A stretch of 6,405 nucleotides of DNA from an uncultured Lysobacter sp. (lineage in GTDB: Bacteria > Pseudomonadota > Gammaproteobacteria > Xanthomonadales > Xanthomonadaceae), in contig CAMLHR010000076.1 of assembly GCA_946479915.1 (NCBI GenBank), positions 1 through 6,405 on the forward strand, given 5' to 3'. The stretch's first letter is position 1, and every line of letters begins with the position of its first letter. This document shows positions 1 through 6,080 of this stretch, piece by piece. Position numbers and translations under genes: made by a program. The notes under the pieces were generated by a model. It searched no databases. It was not told the origin of the DNA and saw nothing but the letters and a program-made list of their open reading frames with translations.

Positions 1-62
1 CCCAGGACGATACGGGCGCCGGCCGGGATGCCCAGCCGCTCGCGGAAGGCGCCGTCCCGCAC
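1..62 (-). CDS. 5' end of an unidentified gene downstream of the DsbA gene (partial)
   Basis: Reading leftwards from a GTG at 62-60, the frame stays open to the window edge and begins VRDGAFRERLGIPAGARIVL. Nearly every third codon position is G or C, as expected for a real gene here. The GTG lies one codon after the TGA of the upstream DsbA gene and in the same frame, so translation could be coupled by termination and reinitiation. There is no well-placed Shine-Dalgarno; the nearest GGAG is about 20 bases upstream. About 20 residues are too few to name a family. In relatives a second dsbA or an endonuclease/exonuclease/phosphatase gene often lies here, but this start resembles neither clearly. 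Confidence 0.4.
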   Translation of the reverse strand, partial: MRDGAFRERLGIPAGARIVL

Positions 63-65
63 GGA

Positions 66-884
66 TCAGGGCTGCGCCGCGCCCTCCCGCGCGGCGCGCT
101 CCATCGCCACCAGGTGGCTGGCGATGCGCAGGTTCTCCGGCAGCGTGCGCCCGGTCACCCGGTACTTGCCGGCCACGACCAGCGTCGGGGTGCCGTCCAC
201 GCCGGAGCGCTGGATGAAGTCGCTGGCGCGCTTGAGCTTCGCGTCGATGCCGAAGCTCTGCATGGTCGCGGCGAACTCGTCGGCGTCGACGTCGGCGTGG
301 CTGGCGTACCAGCGGCCGATCTCCTCCGGCGACGCGTTCTGGATGGGCAGCTCGCGGGTCAGGTGCAGGGCGCCGAACATCGCGTCGTGCGTCTCCTCGG
401 CGACGCCGAGCGCCTGCGCGGCGTAGTAGGCCTTCGCGTACGGGATCCAGAACCCGCCGAACGGCGCCGGCACGTAGGTGAAGCGCACGTCGGCCGGAAG
501 CTTCGACTTCCAGTCGCCGACCATGGGCTGGAAGTTCGCGCAGTGCCCGCAGGTGTAGCCGAAGACCTCGACGACCTCGACCTTGCCGTTGGCCGGCTCG
601 AACGGTTCGCCGTTGGGGATCAGCACGTAGTCGGTCCCCTCGACCGGGGCGGGACCGCTGGCGGCGGCGGCCAGCGCGGCCTCGGCGGCTGCCGGGTCGA
701 TCGACGCGGTGGTGGCGGCCTCGGCCGTGGCGGTCGCCCCGGCGGCGGAGGCGGCCTCGGCGGTGGCGCTGGTGGCCGGCGTGGCGGCCGCCTCGGTGGA
801 CGGCGCGTCCTGGGCGGTGCAGGCCGCGATGGGCAGCAAGGCCAGCAGGGCCAGGCGGGGCAACAGGGCAAGGCGCGAATTCAT
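66..884 (-). CDS. dsbA: DsbA-family thiol:disulfide interchange protein, probable lipoprotein
   Basis: A 272-residue thioredoxin-fold oxidoreductase that should introduce or shuffle disulfide bonds in exported proteins. The N-terminus (residues 1-22) is a lipoprotein signal with lipobox IAAC and lipidated Cys22. The next residue is Thr rather than Asp, so outer-membrane sorting is expected. Residues about 27-80 form a low-complexity Ala/Thr/Glu linker. The catalytic domain carries the active site CGHC (112-115) in FGYTCGHCANF, the dipeptide expected of DsbA is C-x-H-C, and the cis-proline is T232-P233 in GVDGTPTLVV. The ATG at 884 is chosen because it has AGGAG seven bases upstream and begins the signal peptide; the frame runs further upstream without similarity. 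It lies downstream of the cytochrome c4 gene, an order also seen in Pseudomonas. The DsbA fold is secure. Whether this is the main DsbA or an accessory copy is not, since relatives often have two in tandem. Confidence 0.9.
   Translation of the reverse strand: MNSRLALLPRLALLALLPIAACTAQDAPSTEAAATPATSATAEAASAAGATATAEAATTASIDPAAAEAALAAAASGPAPVEGTDYVLIPNGEPFEPANGKVEVVEVFGYTCGHCANFQPMVGDWKSKLPADVRFTYVPAPFGGFWIPYAKAYYAAQALGVAEETHDAMFGALHLTRELPIQNASPEEIGRWYASHADVDADEFAATMQSFGIDAKLKRASDFIQRSGVDGTPTLVVAGKYRVTGRTLPENLRIASHLVAMERAAREGAAQP
645..806 (-). other. Low-complexity Ala/Thr-rich linker segment inside the DsbA gene
   Basis: This stretch encodes residues 27-80 of the DsbA-like protein, built mainly from Ala with Thr, Glu and Ser. 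The DNA is a run of imperfect GCC/GCG/ACC triplets, for example repeated variants of gcctcggc. It links the lipidated Cys to the catalytic domain and would serve as a flexible tether across the periplasmic space. Such triplet-rich DNA tends to vary in length between strains. Confidence 0.65.
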
Positions 885-974
885 CGTCGTCTCCTCGTGG
901 ATGGCGGCCGCCGCCGGCAGCTTACCGGGCGGCGCCCTGAACGCCCCGTGCACGGTCCCGGGGCCGGATGCGAA

Positions 975-997
975 GGCGCCGGCTCGGAGCCGGCGCC
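975..997 (-). terminator. Strong hairpin between cytochrome c4 and dsbA genes, possible terminator
   Basis: A perfect 10-bp inverted repeat (GGCGCCGGCT at 975-984 and AGCCGGCGCC at 988-997) with a 3-base loop. It lies about 55 bases beyond the cytochrome c4 stop codon and about 90 bases before the dsbA start, both on the minus strand. In the direction of transcription it is followed by only a short TT and then mixed sequence, so it lacks the U-tract of a classical intrinsic terminator. It could be a weak terminator, a transcript-stabilising or attenuating stem, or a copy of a dispersed palindromic repeat. The structure is certain; the role is inferred. Confidence 0.5.
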
Positions 998-1051
998 GGG
1001 TGTTCCAACTTGTCGACCGTGGCCGGGCCGCGAGGTTCCCGCGGGCCCGCC

Positions 1052-1849
1052 CTACTCGGCGCCGGCGTTGACGTGCAGGCCCTGCATGTAGCTCGCCAGC
1101 GCCTGGATCTCCTCGTCGGTGAGGTTCTCGGCGACGTCCGCCATCACGGTGTTGGCGTGGTCGCCGCTGCCCATGGCCATGCCCTCGCGGAAGGCCTCGA
1201 GCTGGCGCGCGGCGTAGTCCGCGAACTGGCCGCCGACGGCCGGGTACGGCGGGCCCGGGTTGCCCTGGCCGGCGGGGCCGTGGCACGCCATGCACGCGGG
1301 GATGTCGCGCTCCGGGTCGCCGCCGCGGAAGAGCCGCTCGCCCACCTGGTAGAACTTCAGGCCTTCGTATTCGCCGCTGGCGATGGCCGTGTCGTCGGCG
1401 ATGCCCGCGCCGGCCGACTGGGTGGCGAAGTACGCACCGATGTCGCGCATGTCCTGCGCGCTGAGCGGCATCGCGTAGGGCTGCATGATCGCGGCCATCG
1501 GCGTGGTGCGCTCGCCCGCCTTGAACAGCGCGAGCTGGCGCGCGATGTAGCGCTCGTTCTGGCCGGCGATGCGCGGGTACTGCGGATCGGACGGGTTGCC
1601 GTCCACGCCGTGGCAGGCGGCGCAGACCGCGGCCTTGCCAGCGCCCGCCTCGGCGTCGCCCGGCGCCGTGTCGGCCAGGTCCGCGACGGCGTTGTTCTCG
1701 ATGGCCGTGGTCCGGACCGCGCCCGGGTCCTCGAGCGGCGACACGGTGGCGGCGTCGGGCTCGGCGGGCGGGGGGGTCTGGGCGAAGGCGGCGGCGGCGA
1801 CCGCAAGAGCGGTGAGGCCGGCGATGCCGAGGACGCGGGGATGGCGCAT
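1052..1849 (-). CDS. Di-heme cytochrome c4-type protein
   Basis: A 265-residue exported c-type cytochrome with two heme-binding motifs, CAACH (76-80) and CMACH (186-190), one in each of two tandem class I cytochrome domains (about 64-145 and 160-262). This is the cytochrome c4 arrangement: a periplasmic two-heme electron carrier, often membrane-associated, that feeds terminal oxidases. The signal peptide is residues 1-23, with probable cleavage at AFA-Q. Likely distal Met ligands are M122 or M127 in the first domain and M236 (NTVMADVAENLTDEEI) in the second. Both domains have the conserved YPRIAGQ / YPAVGGQ segment followed by Y-x-x-RQL. The ATG at 1849 has GGAG six bases upstream and starts the signal peptide. 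The mature N-terminus has about 40 extra Pro/Ala/Asp-rich residues compared with compact c4 proteins. It is transcribed from the promoter at 1904-1932, divergently from engB. Confidence 0.92.
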   Translation of the reverse strand: MRHPRVLGIAGLTALAVAAAAFAQTPPPAEPDAATVSPLEDPGAVRTTAIENNAVADLADTAPGDAEAGAGKAAVCAACHGVDGNPSDPQYPRIAGQNERYIARQLALFKAGERTTPMAAIMQPYAMPLSAQDMRDIGAYFATQSAGAGIADDTAIASGEYEGLKFYQVGERLFRGGDPERDIPACMACHGPAGQGNPGPPYPAVGGQFADYAARQLEAFREGMAMGSGDHANTVMADVAENLTDEEIQALASYMQGLHVNAGAE

Positions 1850-1903
1850 GCAGGACTCCGGGGGCGCTTGGGGCGGCGCGCCGACGGCGGCCGAAACCCT
1901 GAA

Positions 1904-1932
1904 ATTATCGTGTCGCGTCGCGGGCGGGTCAA
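1904..1932 (-). promoter_or_regulatory. Near-consensus sigma70 promoter for the cytochrome c4 gene
   Basis: On the minus strand the sequence reads TTGACC (1932-1927), a 17-base spacer, then GATAAT (1909-1904). Each hexamer differs from the sigma70 consensus at one position and the spacing is optimal. The AT-rich -10 box stands out in a very GC-rich intergenic region. Transcription would start near 1897, leaving a leader of about 48 bases before the cytochrome c4 ATG at 1849. No equally convincing promoter was found for the divergent engB gene in the same 114-base gap. Confidence 0.72.
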
Positions 1933-1963
1933 ACCGGCCTGCGGCGCGTGCGATCCTATCGGG

Positions 1964-2611
1964 ATGAAGCCGAAGGCCAACCCGCTCGCGCGCGCGCGCT
2001 ACGTGCTCGCCGCGCACACCCCCCGCCAGTTGCCGCCCGACGGGGGCGCCGAGGTGGCCTTCGCCGGGCGCTCCAACGCGGGCAAGTCGAGCGCGCTGAA
2101 TGCGCTGGCCGGACAGAACGCCCTGGCGCGCGTGTCGAAGACGCCCGGGCGCACCCAGCAGCTCGTCTATTTCGACGTCACCCCGCACGGTGCCGGCGAC
2201 CCGCCCGCGCCGGCCGACGCGCGCTACCTGGTGGACCTGCCGGGCTACGGCTACGCCAAGGTGCCGCAGGACCTGCAGGCGCACTGGCAGGCGTTCCTGG
2301 ACGGCTGGTTCACCACGCGGCAGGCGCTGCGCGGCCTGGTGGTGGTGATGGACATCCGCCATCCGTTGAAGGAGTACGACCTCCAGATGCTCGGCTACGC
2401 CGTGCAGCGGGGCCTGCCGGCGCATGCGCTGCTGACCAAGGCCGACAAGCTCTCGCGCGGCGCGGTCGGCAACGCGGTGCTCGCCGTGCGCCGCGAGCTG
2501 GGCAAGGCGTTCGGCGACACCGTCACGGTGCAGGCGTTCTCGGGCGAATCGAAGCAGGGCGTGGACGAGGCGCGGTCCGTCGTCTCGACCTGGCTCGGGC
2601 TGGGGGGCTGA
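1964..2611 (+). CDS. engB: Ribosome biogenesis GTP-binding protein EngB/YihA/YsxC
   Basis: A 215-residue cytosolic TRAFAC GTPase required in many bacteria for late assembly of the large ribosomal subunit. All GTPase motifs are visible: the P-loop G1 GRSNAGKS (35-42), the switch I region TPGRT (60-64), G3 DLPG (91-94) followed by YGYAKVP, G4 TKAD (158-161) and G5 SGES (193-196). The family-specific [10 protein letters not shown] segment (127-136) is intact. Length is close to the usual 200-215. A Pro/Ala-rich loop (about 73-86) before the DLPG motif is longer than in E. coli YihA. The ATG at 1964 aligns with family N-termini ([14 protein letters not shown]...[11 protein letters not shown]) and has only a weak CGGG just upstream, so initiation may be modest. 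gshA follows after a single base, so the two are probably cotranscribed and coupled. Confidence 0.96.
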   Translation: MKPKANPLARARYVLAAHTPRQLPPDGGAEVAFAGRSNAGKSSALNALAGQNALARVSKTPGRTQQLVYFDVTPHGAGDPPAPADARYLVDLPGYGYAKVPQDLQAHWQAFLDGWFTTRQALRGLVVVMDIRHPLKEYDLQMLGYAVQRGLPAHALLTKADKLSRGAVGNAVLAVRRELGKAFGDTVTVQAFSGESKQGVDEARSVVSTWLGLGG

Positions 2612-2612
2612 C

Positions 2613-3977
2613 ATGTCCGGACCGAGCAGCGCGGCCGAGACGCCGATCGCCGACCGCGACACGCTGGTCGGGTTCCTGGCCGCGGGCGGCAAGCCGCGCG
2701 ACGCCTGGCGGATCGGCACCGAGCACGAGAAGTTCGGGTTCCGCCTGGCCGACCTGCGCCCGCCGACGTTCGACGGCGAGCACGGCATCGAGGCGCTGTT
2801 GAAGGGCCTCGTGCGCTTCGGCTGGAAGCCGGTGGAGGAAGGCGGCCGCACCATCGCGCTGGTGCGCCGCGGGGCATCGGTGACGCTCGAGCCCGCGGGC
2901 CAGCTCGAACTGTCGGGCGCGCCGCTCGCGACCATCCACGACACGTGCTGCGAGGTGGACACGCACCTGGTCGAGGTCAGGGCGGTGGCCGACGAACTCG
3001 GCCTGGGCTTCCTCGGCATGGGCTTCCAGCCGAAATGGGCCCGCGCGGACATGCCGTGGATGCCCAAGGGCCGCTACGGGATCATGCGGGCGTACATGCC
3101 GAAGGTCGGCGACCTGGGCCTGGACATGATGACCCGCACCTGCACGGTGCAGGTCAACCTCGACTACGCGGACGAGGCGGACATGGTCCGCAAGTTCCGC
3201 GTGTCGCTCGCGCTGCAGCCGGTCGCCACCGCGCTGTTCGCGGATTCGCCCTTCACCGGGGGCCGCCCGAACGGCTACCTGAGCTACCGCTCGCACATCT
3301 GGACCGACACCGACGCCGACCGAACCGGGATGCTCGACTTCGTGTTCGAGGACGGCTTCGGCTTCGAGCGCTACGTGGACTACGTGCTCGACGTGCCGAT
3401 GTACTTCTCGTACCGCGACGGCCGGTACGTGGACGCGAGCGGCCAGTCGTTCCGCGACTTCCTCGACGGGCGCCTGCCGGCGTTGCCCGGCGCGCTGCCG
3501 ACGCTGCGCGACTGGTCGGACCACCTGACCACCGTGTTCCCCGAGGTGCGCATGAAGCAGTACCTCGAGATGCGCGGCGCGGATGGCGGGCCGTGGAACC
3601 GGCTGTGCGCGCTGCCCGCGTTCTGGGTCGGCCTGCTGTACGACGACGCGGCGCTCGACGCCGCGTGGGACCTGGTGAAGGACTTCACCCGCGCCGAGCG
3701 CCATGCGCTGCGCGACGGCGTGCCGCGGCATGCGCTCAAGCTGCCGTTCCGCGGCGCCACGGTGCGCGAGCTGGCGCTGGAGGCGCTGAAGATTTCCGCG
3801 GCGGGCCTGCAGCGCCGCGCGCGGATGAACCCGAACGGCGCCGACGAGCGCATCTTCCTGCAACCGCTGATCGAGTTCGCGGAGGCCAACGAGACGCCCG
3901 CCGAGCGGAAGCTGTCCCTGTTCCATGGCGAGTGGGGCGGGAACGTCGACCCGGTGTTCCGGGAATTCGCCTACTAG
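2613..3977 (+). CDS. gshA: Glutamate-cysteine ligase, class 2 (plant/proteobacterial type)
   Basis: A 454-residue cytosolic enzyme that joins L-glutamate and L-cysteine using ATP to give gamma-glutamylcysteine, the first and rate-limiting step of glutathione synthesis. Class 2 GCL signatures are intact: GTEHEKFGF (35-43), the substrate/metal-site strand [12 protein letters not shown] (91-102), [14 protein letters not shown] (150-163), [12 protein letters not shown] (174-185), [20 protein letters not shown] (220-239) and FWVGLLYDD near 336-344. Length fits the alphaproteobacterial/Xanthomonas/plant group rather than E. coli GshA (about 518). Cysteines occur at 112, 113, 177 and 332; plant enzymes use disulfide pairs for redox control, but whether any pair is conserved here cannot be judged by eye. 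The start ATG lies one base after the engB stop, with a G-run about five bases upstream that overlaps the end of engB. Its stop TAG overlaps that of the convergent gene. Confidence 0.95.
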   Translation: MSGPSSAAETPIADRDTLVGFLAAGGKPRDAWRIGTEHEKFGFRLADLRPPTFDGEHGIEALLKGLVRFGWKPVEEGGRTIALVRRGASVTLEPAGQLELSGAPLATIHDTCCEVDTHLVEVRAVADELGLGFLGMGFQPKWARADMPWMPKGRYGIMRAYMPKVGDLGLDMMTRTCTVQVNLDYADEADMVRKFRVSLALQPVATALFADSPFTGGRPNGYLSYRSHIWTDTDADRTGMLDFVFEDGFGFERYVDYVLDVPMYFSYRDGRYVDASGQSFRDFLDGRLPALPGALPTLRDWSDHLTTVFPEVRMKQYLEMRGADGGPWNRLCALPAFWVGLLYDDAALDAAWDLVKDFTRAERHALRDGVPRHALKLPFRGATVRELALEALKISAAGLQRRARMNPNGADERIFLQPLIEFAEANETPAERKLSLFHGEWGGNVDPVFREFAY

Positions 3978-4318
3978 GCGGCGGACACGTCCCGCAGTTC
4001 CCATGCGCTGCCCGCGAGCAGCCCCAGGCGGTGGCGCAGGATGCTGCCGGGCAGGCTCGTCACCGCGATGAGGTCGATGTGCAGGTCGTCCTGCCGTCCC
4101 TCGACGCGCGCATCGGGATCGGTGGCGCCGAGTCCCGCGTCCACCGCATCCGGGTCTTCCTGCGCGGCGCGCCAGCGCTCGAACAGCGTGCCGTGGCGCA
4201 GCGCGTCCTCGAGCTGGCGCGCGAACTCGTCGGCGCCCTGCGCGTGGAACGCGAACGCGGCATCGCTGCCGCGCGCGCGTTGCGGATCGGGAAGGCTCAG
4301 GTAGTAGCGGGTGGCCAT
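3974..4318 (-). CDS. Small uncharacterised conserved-looking protein
   Basis: A 114-residue soluble protein starting [19 protein letters not shown], with no signal peptide, membrane segment, cysteine or recognisable catalytic motif. It has a helical middle ([19 protein letters not shown], about 23-41), an acidic stretch and a C-terminal segment [22 protein letters not shown] that looks structured. Codon use is strongly GC3-biased, and GGAG stands five bases before the ATG, so I take it as real. I faintly recall similar hypothetical proteins in Xanthomonadaceae but cannot name a domain. It is the last gene of the minus-strand cluster, 28 bases after the DUF1761 gene, and its TAG stop shares the palindrome CTAG with the gshA stop. 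Function unknown. Confidence 0.72.
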   Translation of the reverse strand: MATRYYLSLPDPQRARGSDAAFAFHAQGADEFARQLEDALRHGTLFERWRAAQEDPDAVDAGLGATDPDARVEGRQDDLHIDLIAVTSLPGSILRHRLGLLAGSAWELRDVSAA

Positions 4319-4346
4319 GTCGGCTCCAGGGCAGGTCCTGGCGCCG

Positions 4347-4742
4347 TTATGGCATGAGCCCGATCACGAGGCCGTAGAGGGTGAACTGCAGCACGTGGTA
4401 GCCCGCGTCGATCAGCCACAGCTTCAACGAACGACCCGCGAACAGGTAGTTGATGCCGAAGCTGGTGGCCACGAAGCACAGGCCGACCAGGAAGCCGGCG
4501 TGCACCGCGAACAGCAGCGACGGCTCCGAGCGCCCGATCACCGCCGCCATCGCCCAGGCCGCGACCAGGCTGAGCACGAACGCGCCGCCGAACACGCCGG
4601 CGGGATGGCGCGGATTGGCGTCCATGTCCACGCCCGCCTCGCGGCACCAGGCCGCCTTGAACAGCGGGCCGTACCAGATCCCGCCGAGCACGAACGCGGA
4701 CACTGCCGCGAGCAACACTGCCAGCCAGTTCACCTCAGGCAT
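4347..4742 (-). CDS. DUF1761-family small integral membrane protein
   Basis: A 131-residue hydrophobic protein with four predicted transmembrane segments at about 5-25, 49-69, 76-100 and 106-129. The start NWLAVLLAAVSAFVLGGIWYGPLF matches the N-terminal signature I know from DUF1761 proteins (N-W-x-A-V with G-x-x-W-Y-x-P-L-F). That family has no established biochemical role. A loop rich in polar residues (29-48) separates the first two helices. The ATG at 4742 has GGGAGG seven bases upstream, a strong ribosome binding site. It lies 33 bases after the amidohydrolase-like gene and 28 bases before the small 114-residue gene, consistent with one operon. Cytoplasmic-membrane location is expected. 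Confidence 0.85.
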   Translation of the reverse strand: MPEVNWLAVLLAAVSAFVLGGIWYGPLFKAAWCREAGVDMDANPRHPAGVFGGAFVLSLVAAWAMAAVIGRSEPSLLFAVHAGFLVGLCFVATSFGINYLFAGRSLKLWLIDAGYHVLQFTLYGLVIGLMP

Positions 4743-4775
4743 CGTCGTCCTCCCCAGCGCACCCGGCGGGTGCCG

Positions 4776-6080
4776 TCAATGTGCAGGATAGGCCCGCGGC
4801 AGGCCGCCTTCCGAACGGGCGGCCTGGTCGCGCAGGTAGCGGTCGCGCAGCTCGGTCTGGCGGCTTTCCATCGGGATGGCGCGGCCGTCGAACCAGACCT
4901 GCAGCGCCACGGTGCTGACCTCCAGCGGGTCGCCGCTCCACAGCGCCAGGTCCGCGCGCTTGCCGACCGCGATGGTGCCGACCTCGTCGGCGACGCCCAG
5001 CACCTGCGCCGGCACCCGGGTCAGGCCGGCCAGGCCCGCGTCCCAGGGCAGCCCGTTGGCCACCGCGTTGCCGGCGATCTGCCGGATCTTGCGCGCGTTG
5101 TGCGAGTTGTCGCCCGCCTGCGCGAACGCCACCTGGACGCCCACGGCGTGCAGGCGCGCGGCGTTCTCCATCGTGGCGCCGATGGTGTCGAAGCTGCCGG
5201 GCAGGTTGCGCAGCGGGTCGACGAAGACCGGCACGCCCGCCGCGGCGAGCTGCGGCGCCAGCTTCCAGGCTTCCGCGCCACCGGCGATCGCGATGCGCAC
5301 GTCGTGGCGATCGGCCCAGCGCAGCAGCTGGCGGATGTCGGCGGCGCGGTGCACGCCGACGACCACGCGGCCGCCACCGTCCAGGTAGTGCCGCAGCGCC
5401 TCGCGACCGGCGGGCGTCAGCAGCGAGTGGCGCGAATCCGCCTGGATCCGGCCGCGGGCCTCGTCCACCAGCTGGTCGAGCAGCATCCACTGCGCCGCGC
5501 GCGAGTTGCCGGTCAGTTCCGCCGCGCCGCCGCCGAGCTCGACGAACAGCACGTGGTCGCCGATCGGGTCGGGCGAGCCGTCCAGGCGCACGACGCCGCC
5601 CTGGCCGCCGATGATCGAGCCGCCGAACGTCGCGTTCGCGCCGAGCAGCGTCCAGCCGATGCCCTCGATGCGCGCGACCGGCACCAGCACCGACGCCGGG
5701 TTGTACGCGAGCGTGACGTCGAATTCCGGGCGCACCACCATCTGCTGGGTGGCCGCGCCGAGCGCCAGGCTGGCGTCGGTGGTCGGGTCCTCGGCGGACA
5801 CCTCCTCGATGCCGATGCCGGTGATGCCGCCGAACAGCGCCGGCGTCAGCGGCCGGCCCCCGGCCTCGACGACCTGCGCGCCCGCGGGGTCCAGCCCCGT
5901 GCCGATGGCGGCGATGCGCCCGTTGCGCACCAGCACGTCGGTGCCCTCGAGCGTGCCGCGGTCCGTGGCGGTGTGCACGGTGGCGTTGCGGACGAGCAGG
6001 TCCTGCGCGCCGGCGGCGAAGGCCAGCGCCAGCAGCGCCGTCCCCGCGACGGCGGGAATCCATCGGGTCGCGCGGTTCAT
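4776..6080 (-). CDS. Exported amidohydrolase-superfamily protein lacking the HxH metal motif
   Basis: A 434-residue protein with a signal peptide (1-25, cleavage near AGA-Q) and an imidazolonepropionase-like amidohydrolase layout. The N-terminal beta-sandwich (LLVRNATVHT...VLVRNGRIAAIG, 28-60) and its C-terminal completion (VGTIAVGKRADLALWSGDP, 367-385) are typical. Where active members have PG-L-I-D-x-H-x-H, this one reads TPALFGGITGIG (79-90), so both metal-binding histidines are absent. A His in the later strand (GVHRAADIR, 242-250) and an Asp in QAGDNSHNAR (321-330) may be remnants or alternative ligands. It may be a pseudoenzyme, a partner subunit or an enzyme with altered metal use. Its ATG overlaps the stop of the upstream amidohydrolase (ATGA), so the two are probably translated as a coupled pair. 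DUF1761 follows. The fold is confident; substrate and activity are unknown. Confidence 0.85.
   Translation of the reverse strand: MNRATRWIPAVAGTALLALAFAAGAQDLLVRNATVHTATDRGTLEGTDVLVRNGRIAAIGTGLDPAGAQVVEAGGRPLTPALFGGITGIGIEEVSAEDPTTDASLALGAATQQMVVRPEFDVTLAYNPASVLVPVARIEGIGWTLLGANATFGGSIIGGQGGVVRLDGSPDPIGDHVLFVELGGGAAELTGNSRAAQWMLLDQLVDEARGRIQADSRHSLLTPAGREALRHYLDGGGRVVVGVHRAADIRQLLRWADRHDVRIAIAGGAEAWKLAPQLAAAGVPVFVDPLRNLPGSFDTIGATMENAARLHAVGVQVAFAQAGDNSHNARKIRQIAGNAVANGLPWDAGLAGLTRVPAQVLGVADEVGTIAVGKRADLALWSGDPLEVSTVALQVWFDGRAIPMESRQTELRDRYLRDQAARSEGGLPRAYPAH

Noticed and set aside
1025..1048. Imperfect GC-rich inverted repeat just beyond the cytochrome c4 stop
   Set aside because: The stem needs a bulged base and has no U-tract; in such GC-rich DNA it is not distinguishable from chance, unlike the perfect hairpin at 975-997.
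968..1963. Long open stretch on the plus strand reading into engB from 968
   Set aside because: It is antisense to the cytochrome c4 gene, Arg/Gly/Val-rich as expected of a GC-rich shadow frame, and similarity to EngB begins only at the ATG at 1964.
1933..1963. Possible engB promoter in the divergent gap (CCTAT or TATCGG near the start codon)
   Set aside because: No -35 element at suitable spacing and the candidate -10 is almost at the ATG.
2523..4004. 493-residue open frame on the minus strand opposite gshA
   Set aside because: Composition (Arg/Ala/His/Gln-rich) is that of an antisense shadow; gshA on the plus strand has unmistakable family motifs throughout.
4326..4341. CCAGG / CCTGG inverted repeat beside the ribosome binding site of the 114-residue gene
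   Set aside because: Only five base pairs with a six-base loop, partly overlapping the Shine-Dalgarno; too weak to claim RNA-based regulation.
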